Shown here: positions 26,736 to 35,402 of the stretch, in pieces
Position numbering within the stretch: the first letter of the stretch is position 1
Layout of the letters: each line of letters starts with the position of its first letter
NCBI RefSeq assembly: GCF_000517025.1
Contig: NZ_KI912091.1
Location: 255,017-308,137 of the forward strand
Direction of reading: 5' to 3'
Length of the DNA: 53,121 nt
DNA from: Halonatronum saccharophilum DSM 13868
Lineage (GTDB): Bacteria; Bacillota; Halanaerobiia; Halobacteroidales; Halobacteroidaceae
Notes under the pieces: generated by a model
Told to the model about the DNA's origin: nothing
The model's database searches: none
Seen by the model: only the letters and a program-made list of their open reading frames with translations
Translations under genes and position numbers: made by a program

Positions 26736-27174
26736 CTATTATCAATAATAAAATTAGTAGAGTAACAGTAGTAGATTTTTTAGAAGAAGAGTAGTTAGAA
26801 AATATAGTAGAGTATAATGTATAAGTAGTTTGCTAGAGTAGTTTAGTAACAATATATAACTTTTATGTTGTTAGTATATAGAGGTTCAGTAGTATTGTTA
26901 ATTAATATAATTTTTAAGCTGAAGTCTGAAAGCTAATAACTAAGCAAAATTGAGTAGTAGAGTAGTTAGGAGAAAAATAGGATAGATAACCTAGGGGTAA
27001 GTATATCTAAATTAGGCTAGGTCTATCTATATTTAAACTCTGAGCTATTTTAAGCCAGAGTTTTTATTTTTTTAAAAAGATTAGTGTAAGGATTTTAGTT
27101 TATAACTAGAGTTTAAAGCTTAATAGCTAATAGCAAGTTAAGAGGAGTTAAGTAATAAGGGAGGAGTGAGTAGA
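26736..27174 (+). other. Second half of the ilvB leader
   Basis: About 440 bases without a gene between the T-box terminator and ilvB. The first part is rich in TAGTAGAGTA-like words (26757-26850). ATAGATAACCTAG (about 26983-26995) can pair with CTAGGTCTATCTAT (about 27019-27032), and a terminator-like hairpin follows. Short-word repeats (AAAGCTAATAACTAAG, TTAATAGCTAATAGC) flank this part. No leader peptide with a run of Leu, Ile or Val codons was found. Confidence 0.5.
27035..27073 (+). terminator. Additional terminator-like hairpin upstream of ilvB
   Basis: AAACTCTG and GCT pair with AGC and CAGAGTTT around one bulged A, followed by TTATTTTTTT. It lies 100 bases before ilvB inside the transcribed leader, so it must be bypassed or regulated for the operon to be expressed. 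Confidence 0.7.
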
Positions 27175-28908
27175 GTGGGAAAACTAACTGGAGCTGAGAT
27201 TTTTATAGAATCTTTGTATCATGAGAAGGTAGAAACCATATTTGGTTATCCAGGTGGAGCAGTATTGCCGATTTATAATGTATTATATGATGCTAAATTT
27301 GAACATATTATGCCCCACCATGAACAAGGGGGGATTCATGCAGCAGATGGATATGCGCGTTCAACAGGTAAGGTGGGTGTTTGTATAGCTACTTCTGGAC
27401 CTGGAGGGACTAATTTGGTAACAGGATTGGCAACAGCTTATATGGACTCTGTACCTATTGTTGCTTTTACTGGGCAGGTTCCTAGATCTATGTTAGGAAC
27501 AGATGCCTTTCAAGAGGCTGATATTACAGGGATTACAACACCTATTACTAAGCATAATTATCTGGTACAGGATGTTAAAGATCTAGGTAGAATAATTAAG
27601 GAGGCTTTTCATATTGCCAGCACTGGAAGACCTGGTCCAGTACTTATAGATATACCAAAGGATGTGTTGTTAGAAAAGTGTGAATTTTTGTATCCCAAAG
27701 AGCTTAATCTTCCAGGATATAGTCCTAATTATAATGGACATAGCATGCAGATTAAGGAAGCAGCCAAGGCTATTAATGAAGCTCAAAAGCCGGTAATATA
27801 CTCTGGAGGTGGAGTGATAATCTCTGGAGCAAGTGATTATTTACGTCAATTGGCTAAAAAGGGATCTATACCTGTAACGACTACTTTAACAGGTCTTGGC
27901 GCTTTTGATGAGAGAGATGATTTAAGTTTAGGAATGTTAGGAATGCATGGGACAACAGAAGCTAATTTAGCTGTATCTAATGCAGATCTCTTAATAGCAA
28001 TTGGGTCTCGTTTTGATGACAGAGTTACAGGTAAGTTGGAGAAATTTGCTGCTGAGGCTAAAGTTATTCATATAGATATTGATCCTGCTGAGGTTGGAAA
28101 GAGAGTAGAGATAGATATTCCAATTGTGGGAGATGTAAGAAGAATTCTTGAAAAGTTAAACCCTTTAGTAGAGGATAGAAGTAGAGAAGATTGGTCTAAG
28201 CAGATAGACAATTGGCGTAAGCTTGATGATACAGAGGTGATTGAGAAGAAGAAGTTATCTCCAAAGCAGATTATTGAAAATATCTCTGATTTAACTCAAG
28301 GAGATGCTTTGATTACTACTGAAGTGGGCCAACACCAGATGTGGTCAGCTCAGTTCTACCAATATACCAAACCACGAAGCTTTATGACCTCTGGAGGTTT
28401 AGGGACTATGGGCTATGGTTTTCCTGCTGCTATAGGAGTTCAAGTTGGTAATAAAGATAAGAATGTTTTTGCTCTAGCAGGAGATGGGAGTTTTCAAATG
28501 AACTCTCAAGAGTTAGCTACTGTAGCTAAGAACAAATTGCCGATAAATATTATAATCTTTAATAATGGTTATTTAGGAATGGTTAGACAATGGCAGGAGA
28601 TGTTCTATGAACGCAGGTATTCATCGGTCTGTTTGAAAAAACAAGATGATTGTCCTCCAGGATGTTCTTCGCCAGGAGATCACTGTCCAATTATGATTCC
28701 TGACTTTGTAAAGTTAGCTGGTGCTTATGGGATCAAGGCTAAAAGAGTTAGCAAGAAGGAAGATGTAAGGTCAGCATTGGAGTGGGCAATTAACAGTCCA
28801 GAGCCTATACTGTTGGACTTTATTATTGAAGAAGAAGAGAATGTGTTCCCGATGGTACCTCCAGGAGGTAGTTTAGACAAGATGGTCTTGAAGGGGGATG
28901 TAGAATGA
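27175..28908 (+). CDS. ilvB: Acetolactate synthase, large (catalytic) subunit
   Basis: The enzyme condenses pyruvate with pyruvate or 2-oxobutyrate, the first common step of valine, leucine and isoleucine synthesis; it uses TPP, FAD and Mg. The protein has 577 residues. TPP-domain motifs: FGYPGGAVLPIYN near the N-terminus, with the conserved Glu in PHHEQGGIHAADGYAR, and GDGSFQMNSQEL with IIFNNGYLGMVRQWQ near the C-terminus. The GTG at 27175 gives MGKLTGAEIF and sits 10 bases after GGGAGG; a GTG nine bases earlier would have almost no spacing. An insert with four cysteines (KKQDDCPPGCSSPGDHCP) near residue 490 is unusual. The gene overlaps ilvN by 4 bases. Confidence 0.96.
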   Translation: MGKLTGAEIFIESLYHEKVETIFGYPGGAVLPIYNVLYDAKFEHIMPHHEQGGIHAADGYARSTGKVGVCIATSGPGGTNLVTGLATAYMDSVPIVAFTGQVPRSMLGTDAFQEADITGITTPITKHNYLVQDVKDLGRIIKEAFHIASTGRPGPVLIDIPKDVLLEKCEFLYPKELNLPGYSPNYNGHSMQIKEAAKAINEAQKPVIYSGGGVIISGASDYLRQLAKKGSIPVTTTLTGLGAFDERDDLSLGMLGMHGTTEANLAVSNADLLIAIGSRFDDRVTGKLEKFAAEAKVIHIDIDPAEVGKRVEIDIPIVGDVRRILEKLNPLVEDRSREDWSKQIDNWRKLDDTEVIEKKKLSPKQIIENISDLTQGDALITTEVGQHQMWSAQFYQYTKPRSFMTSGGLGTMGYGFPAAIGVQVGNKDKNVFALAGDGSFQMNSQELATVAKNKLPINIIIFNNGYLGMVRQWQEMFYERRYSSVCLKKQDDCPPGCSSPGDHCPIMIPDFVKLAGAYGIKAKRVSKKEDVRSALEWAINSPEPILLDFIIEEEENVFPMVPPGGSLDKMVLKGDVE

Positions 28909-29384
28909 AACATACAGTTTCTGTCTTAGTAGCTAATGAGTCTGGTGTTTTGGCTAGGATTGCAAGTTTGTTCAGTAGGCGTGGCTTTAATATTGAGAGT
29001 TTATCTGTTGGTAAGACTCAAGATGATCATATATCTAGAATCACTATAGTGGTAGAGGGTGATAATAAGGTATTGGAGCAGCTTACCAAACAGTTAAATA
29101 AATTGATTGTTGTTCATAAGATTAGTGATCTAACCAATGAAGAGGTCGTAAGTAGAGGGTTGGCCTTAATCAAAGTTACAGCCACTGCTGCCACTAGATC
29201 TGAGATTATGCAGATAGTAGATATCTTTAGAGGTAAGATTGTAGATGTAAGTAGTAATTCGATAATGGTAGAGATTACTGGAACTGAAGAGAAGGTTAAT
29301 GCTATTGAGGATCTGTTAAGGCCTTTTGGTATTAAAGAGTTGGTTAGGACTGGTAAGATTGCTATGGCGAGAGGGCGTAAGTAA
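28905..29384 (+). CDS. ilvN: Acetolactate synthase, small (regulatory) subunit
   Basis: The protein has 159 residues. The N-terminal ACT domain (HTVSVLVANESGVLARIASL followed by FSRRGFNIESL) binds valine and confers feedback control in the family; the C-terminal domain contains LIKVTATAATRSEIMQIVDI. The ATG overlaps the ilvB stop (ATGA), which suits equimolar synthesis of the two subunits. The name ilvH would be equally valid. Confidence 0.95.
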   Translation: MKHTVSVLVANESGVLARIASLFSRRGFNIESLSVGKTQDDHISRITIVVEGDNKVLEQLTKQLNKLIVVHKISDLTNEEVVSRGLALIKVTATAATRSEIMQIVDIFRGKIVDVSSNSIMVEITGTEEKVNAIEDLLRPFGIKELVRTGKIAMARGRK

Positions 29385-29407
29385 TTAAGAATTAAAAACA
29401 AAGTGAT

Positions 29408-29505
29408 TTTTAGTTAGTTGATAGTTTTGGAATTTTATATAATAAAAATAATTCTAACTATTAACTATATACTATAAATTATAAATTATAAATTAAAACA
29501 AAATG
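29408..29505. repeat. Inverted repeat upstream of ilvC
   Basis: TTAGTTAGTTGATAGTT (29410-29426) is the near reverse complement of AACTATTAACTAT (29456-29468). After it come short direct words (ACTATAAATTATAAATTATA). It occupies most of the ilvN-ilvC gap. No T-tract is present, so termination is unlikely. Confidence 0.5.
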
Positions 29506-29520
29506 AGGAGATGAGTAGAA

Positions 29521-30510
29521 ATGGTAAAGATGTATTATAATGAAGATGCTAATTTGGAAAATTTAGAAGGAAAGACTGTAGCGGTTATTGGTTATGGAAG
29601 TCAAGGGCATGCTCAAGCGCAGAATATGAGAGATTCTGGTATAAATGTTGTTGTTGCTGAATTAGAAGGTACTAAAAACTATGAACAAGCCAAAAATGAT
29701 GGTTTTGAGCCTAAAGATGCTGCAGAGGCAGCTAAGGAAGCAGATGTAATCCAGATATTACTTCCTGATGAGGTGCAAAAGGCTGTTTATTATAATGCTG
29801 TTGAGCCTAATTTAGAAGCAGGGAATGCTCTTGTATTCTCGCATGGTTTCAATATTCACTTTGGTCAGATTGTTCCTCCAGCTAATGTTGATGTTTATAT
29901 GGTTGCTCCTAAGGGACCAGGACATTTGGTAAGAAGAGTTTATACAGAAGGGTTTGGTGTTCCAGCATTAATTGCAATCTATCAAGATGCGACTGGAAAT
30001 GCTAAGGACTTAGCTTTGGCCCATGCTAAAGGTGTAGGTGGAACTAGAGCTGGTGTAATCGAAACTACTTTCAAAGAAGAAACAGAAACTGATTTATTTG
30101 GTGAGCAAGCTGTATTATGTGGTGGAACTTCTGAGCTTGTTAGAGCAGGATTTGAAACTCTAGTAGAGGCAGGTTATCAACCTGAGATTGCTTACTTTGA
30201 GTGTTTACATGAGCTTAAGCTTATTGTTGATCTTATGTATGAAGGTGGTATTGCTACTATGAGAGATTCTATCTCTGGTACTGCTGAATATGGAGACTTA
30301 ATTGCAGGTAAGCAAGTAATTAATGATAAGTCTCGTGAGGCTATGAAAGAGTTATTAACAAATATTCAAACTGGAGAGTTTGCTAAGCAATGGCTACTTG
30401 AGAACCAAGTTGGTCGTCCAGCTTACTTAAAGAGAAAAGAAATTGATGCTAACCACCAAATTGAAAAGGTTGGAGAAGTATTAAGAAGTAAGATGAATTA
30501 TTTAGACTAG
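29521..30510 (+). CDS. ilvC: Ketol-acid reductoisomerase (class I), possibly NADH-preferring
   Basis: It converts acetolactate or acetohydroxybutyrate to the dihydroxy acid, using Mg and a nicotinamide cofactor. The protein has 329 residues, a class I length. The Rossmann motif is GYGSQGH (24-30), and the catalytic C-terminal domain contains [14 protein letters not shown] and SGTAEYGD. The cofactor loop after strand beta-2 reads [15 protein letters not shown] (43-57). Where NADPH enzymes have LRxGSxSW, this one has Leu48, Glu47, Glu49, Thr51 and Asn53, losing the Arg and a Ser that bind the 2'-phosphate. NADH use is therefore plausible (inference). Confidence 0.96.
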   Translation: MVKMYYNEDANLENLEGKTVAVIGYGSQGHAQAQNMRDSGINVVVAELEGTKNYEQAKNDGFEPKDAAEAAKEADVIQILLPDEVQKAVYYNAVEPNLEAGNALVFSHGFNIHFGQIVPPANVDVYMVAPKGPGHLVRRVYTEGFGVPALIAIYQDATGNAKDLALAHAKGVGGTRAGVIETTFKEETETDLFGEQAVLCGGTSELVRAGFETLVEAGYQPEIAYFECLHELKLIVDLMYEGGIATMRDSISGTAEYGDLIAGKQVINDKSREAMKELLTNIQTGEFAKQWLLENQVGRPAYLKRKEIDANHQIEKVGEVLRSKMNYLD

Positions 30511-30650
30511 GAATGAGTAATGAGTGATGAGTGATGAGTAATGAGTAATGAGCTATGAGTAATGAGCTAAAAGGTAGATCTAAAGTTCTTATTATTAGAT
30601 TTTGAAGTTAGCTCACGGCACATAGCTCACAGCTCATAGCTAACTATTTA
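30511..30650. repeat. ATGAGTA short tandem repeats with an inverted partner
   Basis: Between ilvC and leuA, a 7-base unit (ATGAGTA, with ATGAGTG and ATGAGCT variants) is repeated about eight times (30513-30570). The right part (30607-30645), TTAGCTCACGGCACATAGCT followed by CACAGCTCATAGC, is an imperfect reverse complement of it, so the whole can fold into a long imperfect hairpin. It has no coding potential and no spacer pattern of the CRISPR type. Confidence 0.65.
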
Positions 30651-30668
30651 ATTCGGAGGTGAATGAAG

Positions 30669-32174
30669 ATGGGAATTAAGATCTTTGATACTACTTTGCG
30701 TGATGGGGAGCAATCTCCTGGTGTGAGTTTGAGTGTCAAAGAGAAGTTGGAGATAGCCAAGCAATTGGCTAAGCTTAAGGTGGATGTGATTGAGGCTGGT
30801 TTTCCAATCGCTTCTCCAGGTGACTTTGAAGCGGTAAGAAGTATAGCTCAAGAGATAGAAGGTCCAGTAATTGCTGGGTTGGCTAGAGCTACCAAAAAGG
30901 ATATTGATAGGGCTTGGGAGGCATTAAAGGTTGCAACTAAGCCAAGGATTCACACCTTTATAGCTACTTCTGAGGTTCATATGAAGTATAAGTTAAAAGC
31001 TTCTCCAAAAGAGGTCTTAGATAGAGCAGTTAAAGCCGTTAAATGGGCTAAGAGTTATACAAATGATGTAGAGTTTTCTGCTGAAGATGCATTTAGAAGT
31101 GATAAGGATTTCTTATGCGAGATCTTTGAAGCGGTGATTGATGCTGGAGCAACTACGATTAATATTCCAGATACTGTTGGTTATGCTACTCCAGTAGAGT
31201 TTGGTGGACTTATAGGATATATAAAGAAAAATGTACCTAATATTGATAAAGCAGTAATCAGTGTTCATTGTCATAATGACCTAGGTTTGGCTGTAGCTAA
31301 CTCTCTTGCTGCTATTGAAAATGGTGCCCAACAGATTGAATGTGCCGTTAATGGAATAGGTGAGAGGGCTGGGAATACAGCTTTAGAAGAGGTTGCTTTG
31401 ACTCTTAACACCCGTTATGATTACTTTGATATAGATACGGATCTTAATTTAAAGGAAATTGCTAAGACTAGTCGTTTGGTTAGTCATTTGACTGGGATGG
31501 ATATTCAGCCTAATAAGGCGGTCGTTGGAAAGAATGCCTTTGCTCATGAGTCTGGAATTCATCAAGATGGAGTAATCAAAGAGAGAACTACTTATGAGAT
31601 AATGGATGCAACTACTATTGGATTAAAGGAGAATAAGATCGTTCTAGGAAAGCATTCAGGTCGTCATGCTTTTAAGGAGAAGTTAAAGGAGTTAGGTTAC
31701 CAGTTGGCCCAAGAAGAGTTAGATTCAGCTTTTAAACGCTTTAAAGAAGTAGCTGATAAGAAGAAGGAGATTAGTAGCTTTGATCTAGAGGCTATTATGG
31801 AAGATGAGATCAGTCAAGTTCCTGAGCTTTATCAGATTAAGTTACTTCAAGTAACAAGTAGTGCTGATATAGCAACAGCTACTATGCAGATGGTAGTAGA
31901 TGGAAAGGTAGTTAATGAGTCTGCTTGTTCAGAGGGTGGTCCTGTAGATGCTATCTATGATACTATGAATAGAATTACCGGTTTAGATTGTAAGTTGGTT
32001 AATTATAAGATTGATTCAGTGACTGAGGGTAAGGATGCTTTAGGAGAGGTAATAGTTAAACTAGAGCATAATGGAGAACTCTTTATTGGTCGAGGAATCA
32101 GTACTGATGTAATTGAAGCCAGTGCGAAGGCTTACAATAACGCAATAAATAAAATACTTGCTAGTGGGAATTAG
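30669..32174 (+). CDS. leuA: 2-isopropylmalate synthase
   Basis: LeuA condenses acetyl-CoA with 2-oxoisovalerate, the first step of the leucine branch. The protein has 501 residues. The TIM barrel starts [20 protein letters not shown] (metal Asp in TLRDGEQ), with the [16 protein letters not shown] metal-binding motif and GIGERAGN. The C-terminal regulatory domain (about 385-501), the site of leucine feedback in the family, is complete. The ATG at 30669 is preferred to the one two codons earlier because GGAGGT is then 8-9 bases upstream. Confidence 0.96.
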   Translation: MGIKIFDTTLRDGEQSPGVSLSVKEKLEIAKQLAKLKVDVIEAGFPIASPGDFEAVRSIAQEIEGPVIAGLARATKKDIDRAWEALKVATKPRIHTFIATSEVHMKYKLKASPKEVLDRAVKAVKWAKSYTNDVEFSAEDAFRSDKDFLCEIFEAVIDAGATTINIPDTVGYATPVEFGGLIGYIKKNVPNIDKAVISVHCHNDLGLAVANSLAAIENGAQQIECAVNGIGERAGNTALEEVALTLNTRYDYFDIDTDLNLKEIAKTSRLVSHLTGMDIQPNKAVVGKNAFAHESGIHQDGVIKERTTYEIMDATTIGLKENKIVLGKHSGRHAFKEKLKELGYQLAQEELDSAFKRFKEVADKKKEISSFDLEAIMEDEISQVPELYQIKLLQVTSSADIATATMQMVVDGKVVNESACSEGGPVDAIYDTMNRITGLDCKLVNYKIDSVTEGKDALGEVIVKLEHNGELFIGRGISTDVIEASAKAYNNAINKILASGN

Positions 32175-32245
32175 AATTAGTTGATAAATGAATAATTTTA
32201 TCTTTTAATGATTTAGGTTTTAACTATCAATTATCAATTCGCAAC
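32175..32245. repeat. Short inverted-repeat words upstream of leuC
   Basis: AATTAGTTGATAAATG on the left and AACTATCAATTATCAATT on the right are partly complementary and use the same words as the element after atpC. A shorter, weaker member of the same kind of element. Confidence 0.4.
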
Positions 32246-32267
32246 TATAAATGAGGAGGAAAATATT

Positions 32268-33527
32268 ATGGGAATGACTATGGTAGAAAAGATTTTAGCT
32301 GCTCATTCTGGTAAGGATAAGGTAAAGCCAGGTGAGTTGGTTAATGCTAAGTTGGATATGGTTTTAGGAAATGATGTTACAACTCCTGTAGCAGTTAAGG
32401 AGTTTGCTAAGATTGGTTTAGATAAGGTTTTTGATAAAGAAAGAGTTGCTATAGTTCCAGATCACTTTGCACCAAATAAGGATATAAATTCTGCAGAGCA
32501 ATGTAAGATGATCAGGGAATTTGCTCATGAAAAGGAGATAAAGAATTATTTTGAAATAGGAGATATGGGTATAGAACATTGTCTATTACCTGAAAAAGGT
32601 TTAGCATTACCGGGAGATATTATAATCGGTGCTGACTCTCATACTTGTACTTATGGTGCTTTAGGTGCTTTGGCAACTGGTGTTGGAAGTACAGACATGG
32701 CAGCAGGAATGGCAACTGGAGAAGCTTGGTTTAAGGTTCCAGAGACTATTAAGTTTGTTTATAATGGTGAGCTACAAAAGTGGGTTAGTGGTAAGGATCT
32801 AATCCTTTATACTATTGGAGATATCGGTGTAGATGGAGCTTTATACAAGTCTATGGAGTTTACAGGAGAGGTTATTGAGAATTTCTCTATGGATAATAGA
32901 TTTACTATGTCTAATATGGCTATCGAAGCTGGTGGAAAGTGTGGATTAATTGAGCCAGATCAGACTACTTTAGAGTATGTTAAAGATAGAGCTCAAAGAG
33001 AATATACAGTCTATAAGAGTGATGAGGATGCTGACTACTCTCAGGTTATTGAGTATGATGTAAGTAAGATAGAGCCTCAGGTTGCATTCCCACACTTGCC
33101 TGAAAATACAAAGGGAATAAGTGAGGTTGGAGATATTAAAATTGACCAATCTGTAATTGGTTCTTGTACCAATGGAAGAATAGAAGATCTTAGAGTAGCA
33201 GCAGAGGTATTAAAGGGTAAGAAGAGGGCACCTCATGTTAGGTTAATCATCTTCCCAGGTACTCAAGAGATTTATCGTCAAGCTATGCATGAAGGTTTAG
33301 TCGATATCTTCTTAGATGCAGGTGCAGCAGTTAGTACACCAACTTGTGGTCCTTGTTTAGGTGGACATATGGGTATTCTTGCTAAAGGAGAGAGAGCAAT
33401 TGCTACCACCAACCGTAACTTTGTTGGTAGAATGGGTCATCCAGAGAGTGAAGTTTATCTTTCTAACCCAGCAATAGCAGCAGCTTCAGCAGTAGCAGGT
33501 AAAATAGTCAGTCCTGAGGAGGTCTAG
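32268..33527 (+). CDS. leuC: 3-isopropylmalate dehydratase, large subunit
   Basis: With LeuD it isomerises 2- to 3-isopropylmalate through a 4Fe-4S cluster. The protein has 419 residues. The cluster ligands are visible: Cys300 in [11 protein letters not shown], and Cys360 and Cys363 in [14 protein letters not shown]. The active-site segment [14 protein letters not shown] is intact. This is the shorter archaeal or clostridial type of LeuC. The start follows GAGGAGGAA. It is separated from leuD by an unusual tandem repeat that begins at its stop codon. Confidence 0.96.
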   Translation: MGMTMVEKILAAHSGKDKVKPGELVNAKLDMVLGNDVTTPVAVKEFAKIGLDKVFDKERVAIVPDHFAPNKDINSAEQCKMIREFAHEKEIKNYFEIGDMGIEHCLLPEKGLALPGDIIIGADSHTCTYGALGALATGVGSTDMAAGMATGEAWFKVPETIKFVYNGELQKWVSGKDLILYTIGDIGVDGALYKSMEFTGEVIENFSMDNRFTMSNMAIEAGGKCGLIEPDQTTLEYVKDRAQREYTVYKSDEDADYSQVIEYDVSKIEPQVAFPHLPENTKGISEVGDIKIDQSVIGSCTNGRIEDLRVAAEVLKGKKRAPHVRLIIFPGTQEIYRQAMHEGLVDIFLDAGAAVSTPTCGPCLGGHMGILAKGERAIATTNRNFVGRMGHPESEVYLSNPAIAAASAVAGKIVSPEEV

Positions 33528-33772
33528 AATTCTTCATGTCTTTTGATGAAGAATTCTGACCACGAAGGGTTCGCAGAACCCGTAGGGGCTAAGGCTCAAA
33601 TCAAAGATTAGAGTTGAAATTATTAATGTGAATTATCAGGATATCAAAGGAGATTTTAGAATTTTTCATGTCTTTTGATGAAGAATTCTGACCACGAAGG
33701 GTTGGCAGAACCCGTAGGGACTAAGGTTTAAATCAAAAACTAGAGTTAAAATTATTGTTATAAATTAGTGAA
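33526..33772. repeat. Two-copy 132-bp tandem repeat between leuC and leuD
   Basis: Copy 1 starts in the leuC stop codon (33526) and copy 2 at 33658. Each holds a hairpin of 12-bp arms (AGAATTCTTCAT/ATGAAGAATTCT, 8-base loop; perfect in copy 1), then CACGAAGGGTT with a second hairpin (GGGTTC-GCA-GAACCC in copy 1), and a tail like CAAATCAAAGATTAGAGTTG. The copies differ at scattered positions, so the duplication is not very recent. Neither hairpin has a T-tract. They could act as mRNA processing or stability elements between leuC and leuD. Confidence 0.8.
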
Positions 33773-33796
33773 ATAGTAGAGGGGGAAAGATCAAAT

Positions 33797-34294
33797 ATGG
33801 ATATAAAGGGTAAAGTATGGAAGTATGGTAGTGATGTTGATACAGATGTAATTATTCCAGCTCGTTATTTGAACACATCTGTTCCTAAGGAGTTAGCAAA
33901 GCATTGTATGGAGGATATAGATGAGAACTTTGTGGATAATGTAAATGATGGAGATTTAATTGTAGCAGAGGATAACTTTGGTTGTGGTAGTTCAAGAGAG
34001 CATGCGCCATTAGCTATTAAAGCCGCAGGTGTATCTTGTGTTATCGCTAATTCTTTTGCAAGGATCTTTTATCGTAACTCTATTAATATTGGGCTACCAA
34101 TTTTGGAGTGTCCAGAAGCTGTAGCAGGAATTGAGACTGGTGATGAGGTAGAGGTTGACGTTGATTCTGGAGTCATTAAGAATTTAACTAAGGGCCAAGA
34201 ATACCAAGCAGCAGCTTTCCCAGAGTTTATGCAAGAGTTAATAGATGCAGGCGGATTGGTTAATTACGTGAAGAAGAAGGTAGGAACGGCGTAA
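33797..34294 (+). CDS. leuD: 3-isopropylmalate dehydratase, small subunit
   Basis: LeuD is the swivelling partner of LeuC. The protein has 165 residues, the short form that pairs with the short LeuC type. Conserved parts are [40 protein letters not shown] and [20 protein letters not shown]. The ribosome site is an AGGGGGA 12 bases upstream. It follows the tandem repeat and precedes leuB. Confidence 0.96.
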   Translation: MDIKGKVWKYGSDVDTDVIIPARYLNTSVPKELAKHCMEDIDENFVDNVNDGDLIVAEDNFGCGSSREHAPLAIKAAGVSCVIANSFARIFYRNSINIGLPILECPEAVAGIETGDEVEVDVDSGVIKNLTKGQEYQAAAFPEFMQELIDAGGLVNYVKKKVGTA

Positions 34295-34337
34295 GAGCAG
34301 TGTACACTATATCTTAATACAGAAGAGGTGGTTGATT

Positions 34338-35390
34338 ATGAAGAAGAAGATTGCAATTATTGGTGGAGATGGTATTGGCCCTGAGGTTACTAAGCAGGGA
34401 GTTAAGGTTTTAGAGAAATTAGATCATATCAGTGGTTTGAGCTTTGAATTTGAAGAGTTTTCTTTAGGGGCAGATCATTATCTAGAAACAGGAGAGCTTG
34501 TTACTGATGAAGTTAAGGCTGACTTGGCTGATTTTGATGCTATATATTTGGGAGCTGTAGGAGACCCTAGAGTAAAACCTGGTATTTTAGAACATGGTAT
34601 TCTTTTAGATCTACGTTTCTCCTTTGACCAGTATATTAATCTACGCCCAATTAAGTTATTGGATGAGAAGTATACTCCACTAAAGGGTAAAGGGCCAAAG
34701 GATATTGATATGGTAATCGTTCGTGAAAATACTGAAGGTCTATATTCTGGAGTAGGTGGATTCTTAAAGAAGGGTACTAAAGATGAAGTAGCAACTCAGG
34801 AGATGATTAACACTTATAAGGGTGTTGAGAGGGTTATCCGTTATGCTTATGAGTATGCACAAAAGAGAAATAAAGAGAATAAGCTAACTTTATGTGATAA
34901 GAGTAATGTACTTACTTATGCTCATGATCTATGGCAGAGAGTATTTAAAGAAGTAGGAAAAGACTTTAATAGTGTACAACAACATCATATGTTAGTCGAT
35001 GCTATTACTATGAAGATGGTAAGAAACCCTGAAATATTTGATGTAGTAGTTACTGGTAATATGTTTGGTGATATTATTACTGACTTGGGAGCTGAGATCC
35101 AAGGAGGAATGGGTATGGCAGTATCAGGAAATGTAAATCCTAATGGCGTATCTATGTTTGAGCCTGTACATGGTTCTGCTCCAGATATTGCGGGCCAAAA
35201 TAAGGCAAACCCATTGGCTGCTTTATTGGCTGCTTCTATGATGGTTGAGGTCTTAGGAAGCCCTAAGGAAGCTGCTAAGATAGATAAGGCCATTAATCTT
35301 TCTTTAGAGAAGGGCCAAACTACTGTCGATATGGGCGGTAAGTTAAGTACTGATGAAGTAGGAGATTATATCTGTAGTGTTTTAGGATAG
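34338..35390 (+). CDS. leuB: 3-isopropylmalate dehydrogenase
   Basis: LeuB oxidises and decarboxylates 3-isopropylmalate with NAD. The protein has 350 residues. IAIIGGDGIGPEVTKQG opens the chain; the substrate-phase motif RENTEGLYSGVGGF and the metal-binding signature (VTGNMFGDIITDLGAEIQGG followed by MGMA) are intact, as is EPVHGSAPDIAG. The sequence belongs to the group that also includes tartrate and isocitrate dehydrogenase-like enzymes, but the position among the leu genes decides the call. The ATG at 34338 is preferred over a TTG six bases earlier that overlaps the ribosome site AGAGGTGG. Confidence 0.94.
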   Translation: MKKKIAIIGGDGIGPEVTKQGVKVLEKLDHISGLSFEFEEFSLGADHYLETGELVTDEVKADLADFDAIYLGAVGDPRVKPGILEHGILLDLRFSFDQYINLRPIKLLDEKYTPLKGKGPKDIDMVIVRENTEGLYSGVGGFLKKGTKDEVATQEMINTYKGVERVIRYAYEYAQKRNKENKLTLCDKSNVLTYAHDLWQRVFKEVGKDFNSVQQHHMLVDAITMKMVRNPEIFDVVVTGNMFGDIITDLGAEIQGGMGMAVSGNVNPNGVSMFEPVHGSAPDIAGQNKANPLAALLAASMMVEVLGSPKEAAKIDKAINLSLEKGQTTVDMGGKLSTDEVGDYICSVLG

Positions 35391-35402
35391 GTGGTGAATT
35401 AA

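Noticed and set aside
30511-30570. CRISPR-like array from repeated ATGAGTA units
   Set aside because: The units are 7 bases, contiguous and without unique spacers; this is a short tandem repeat.
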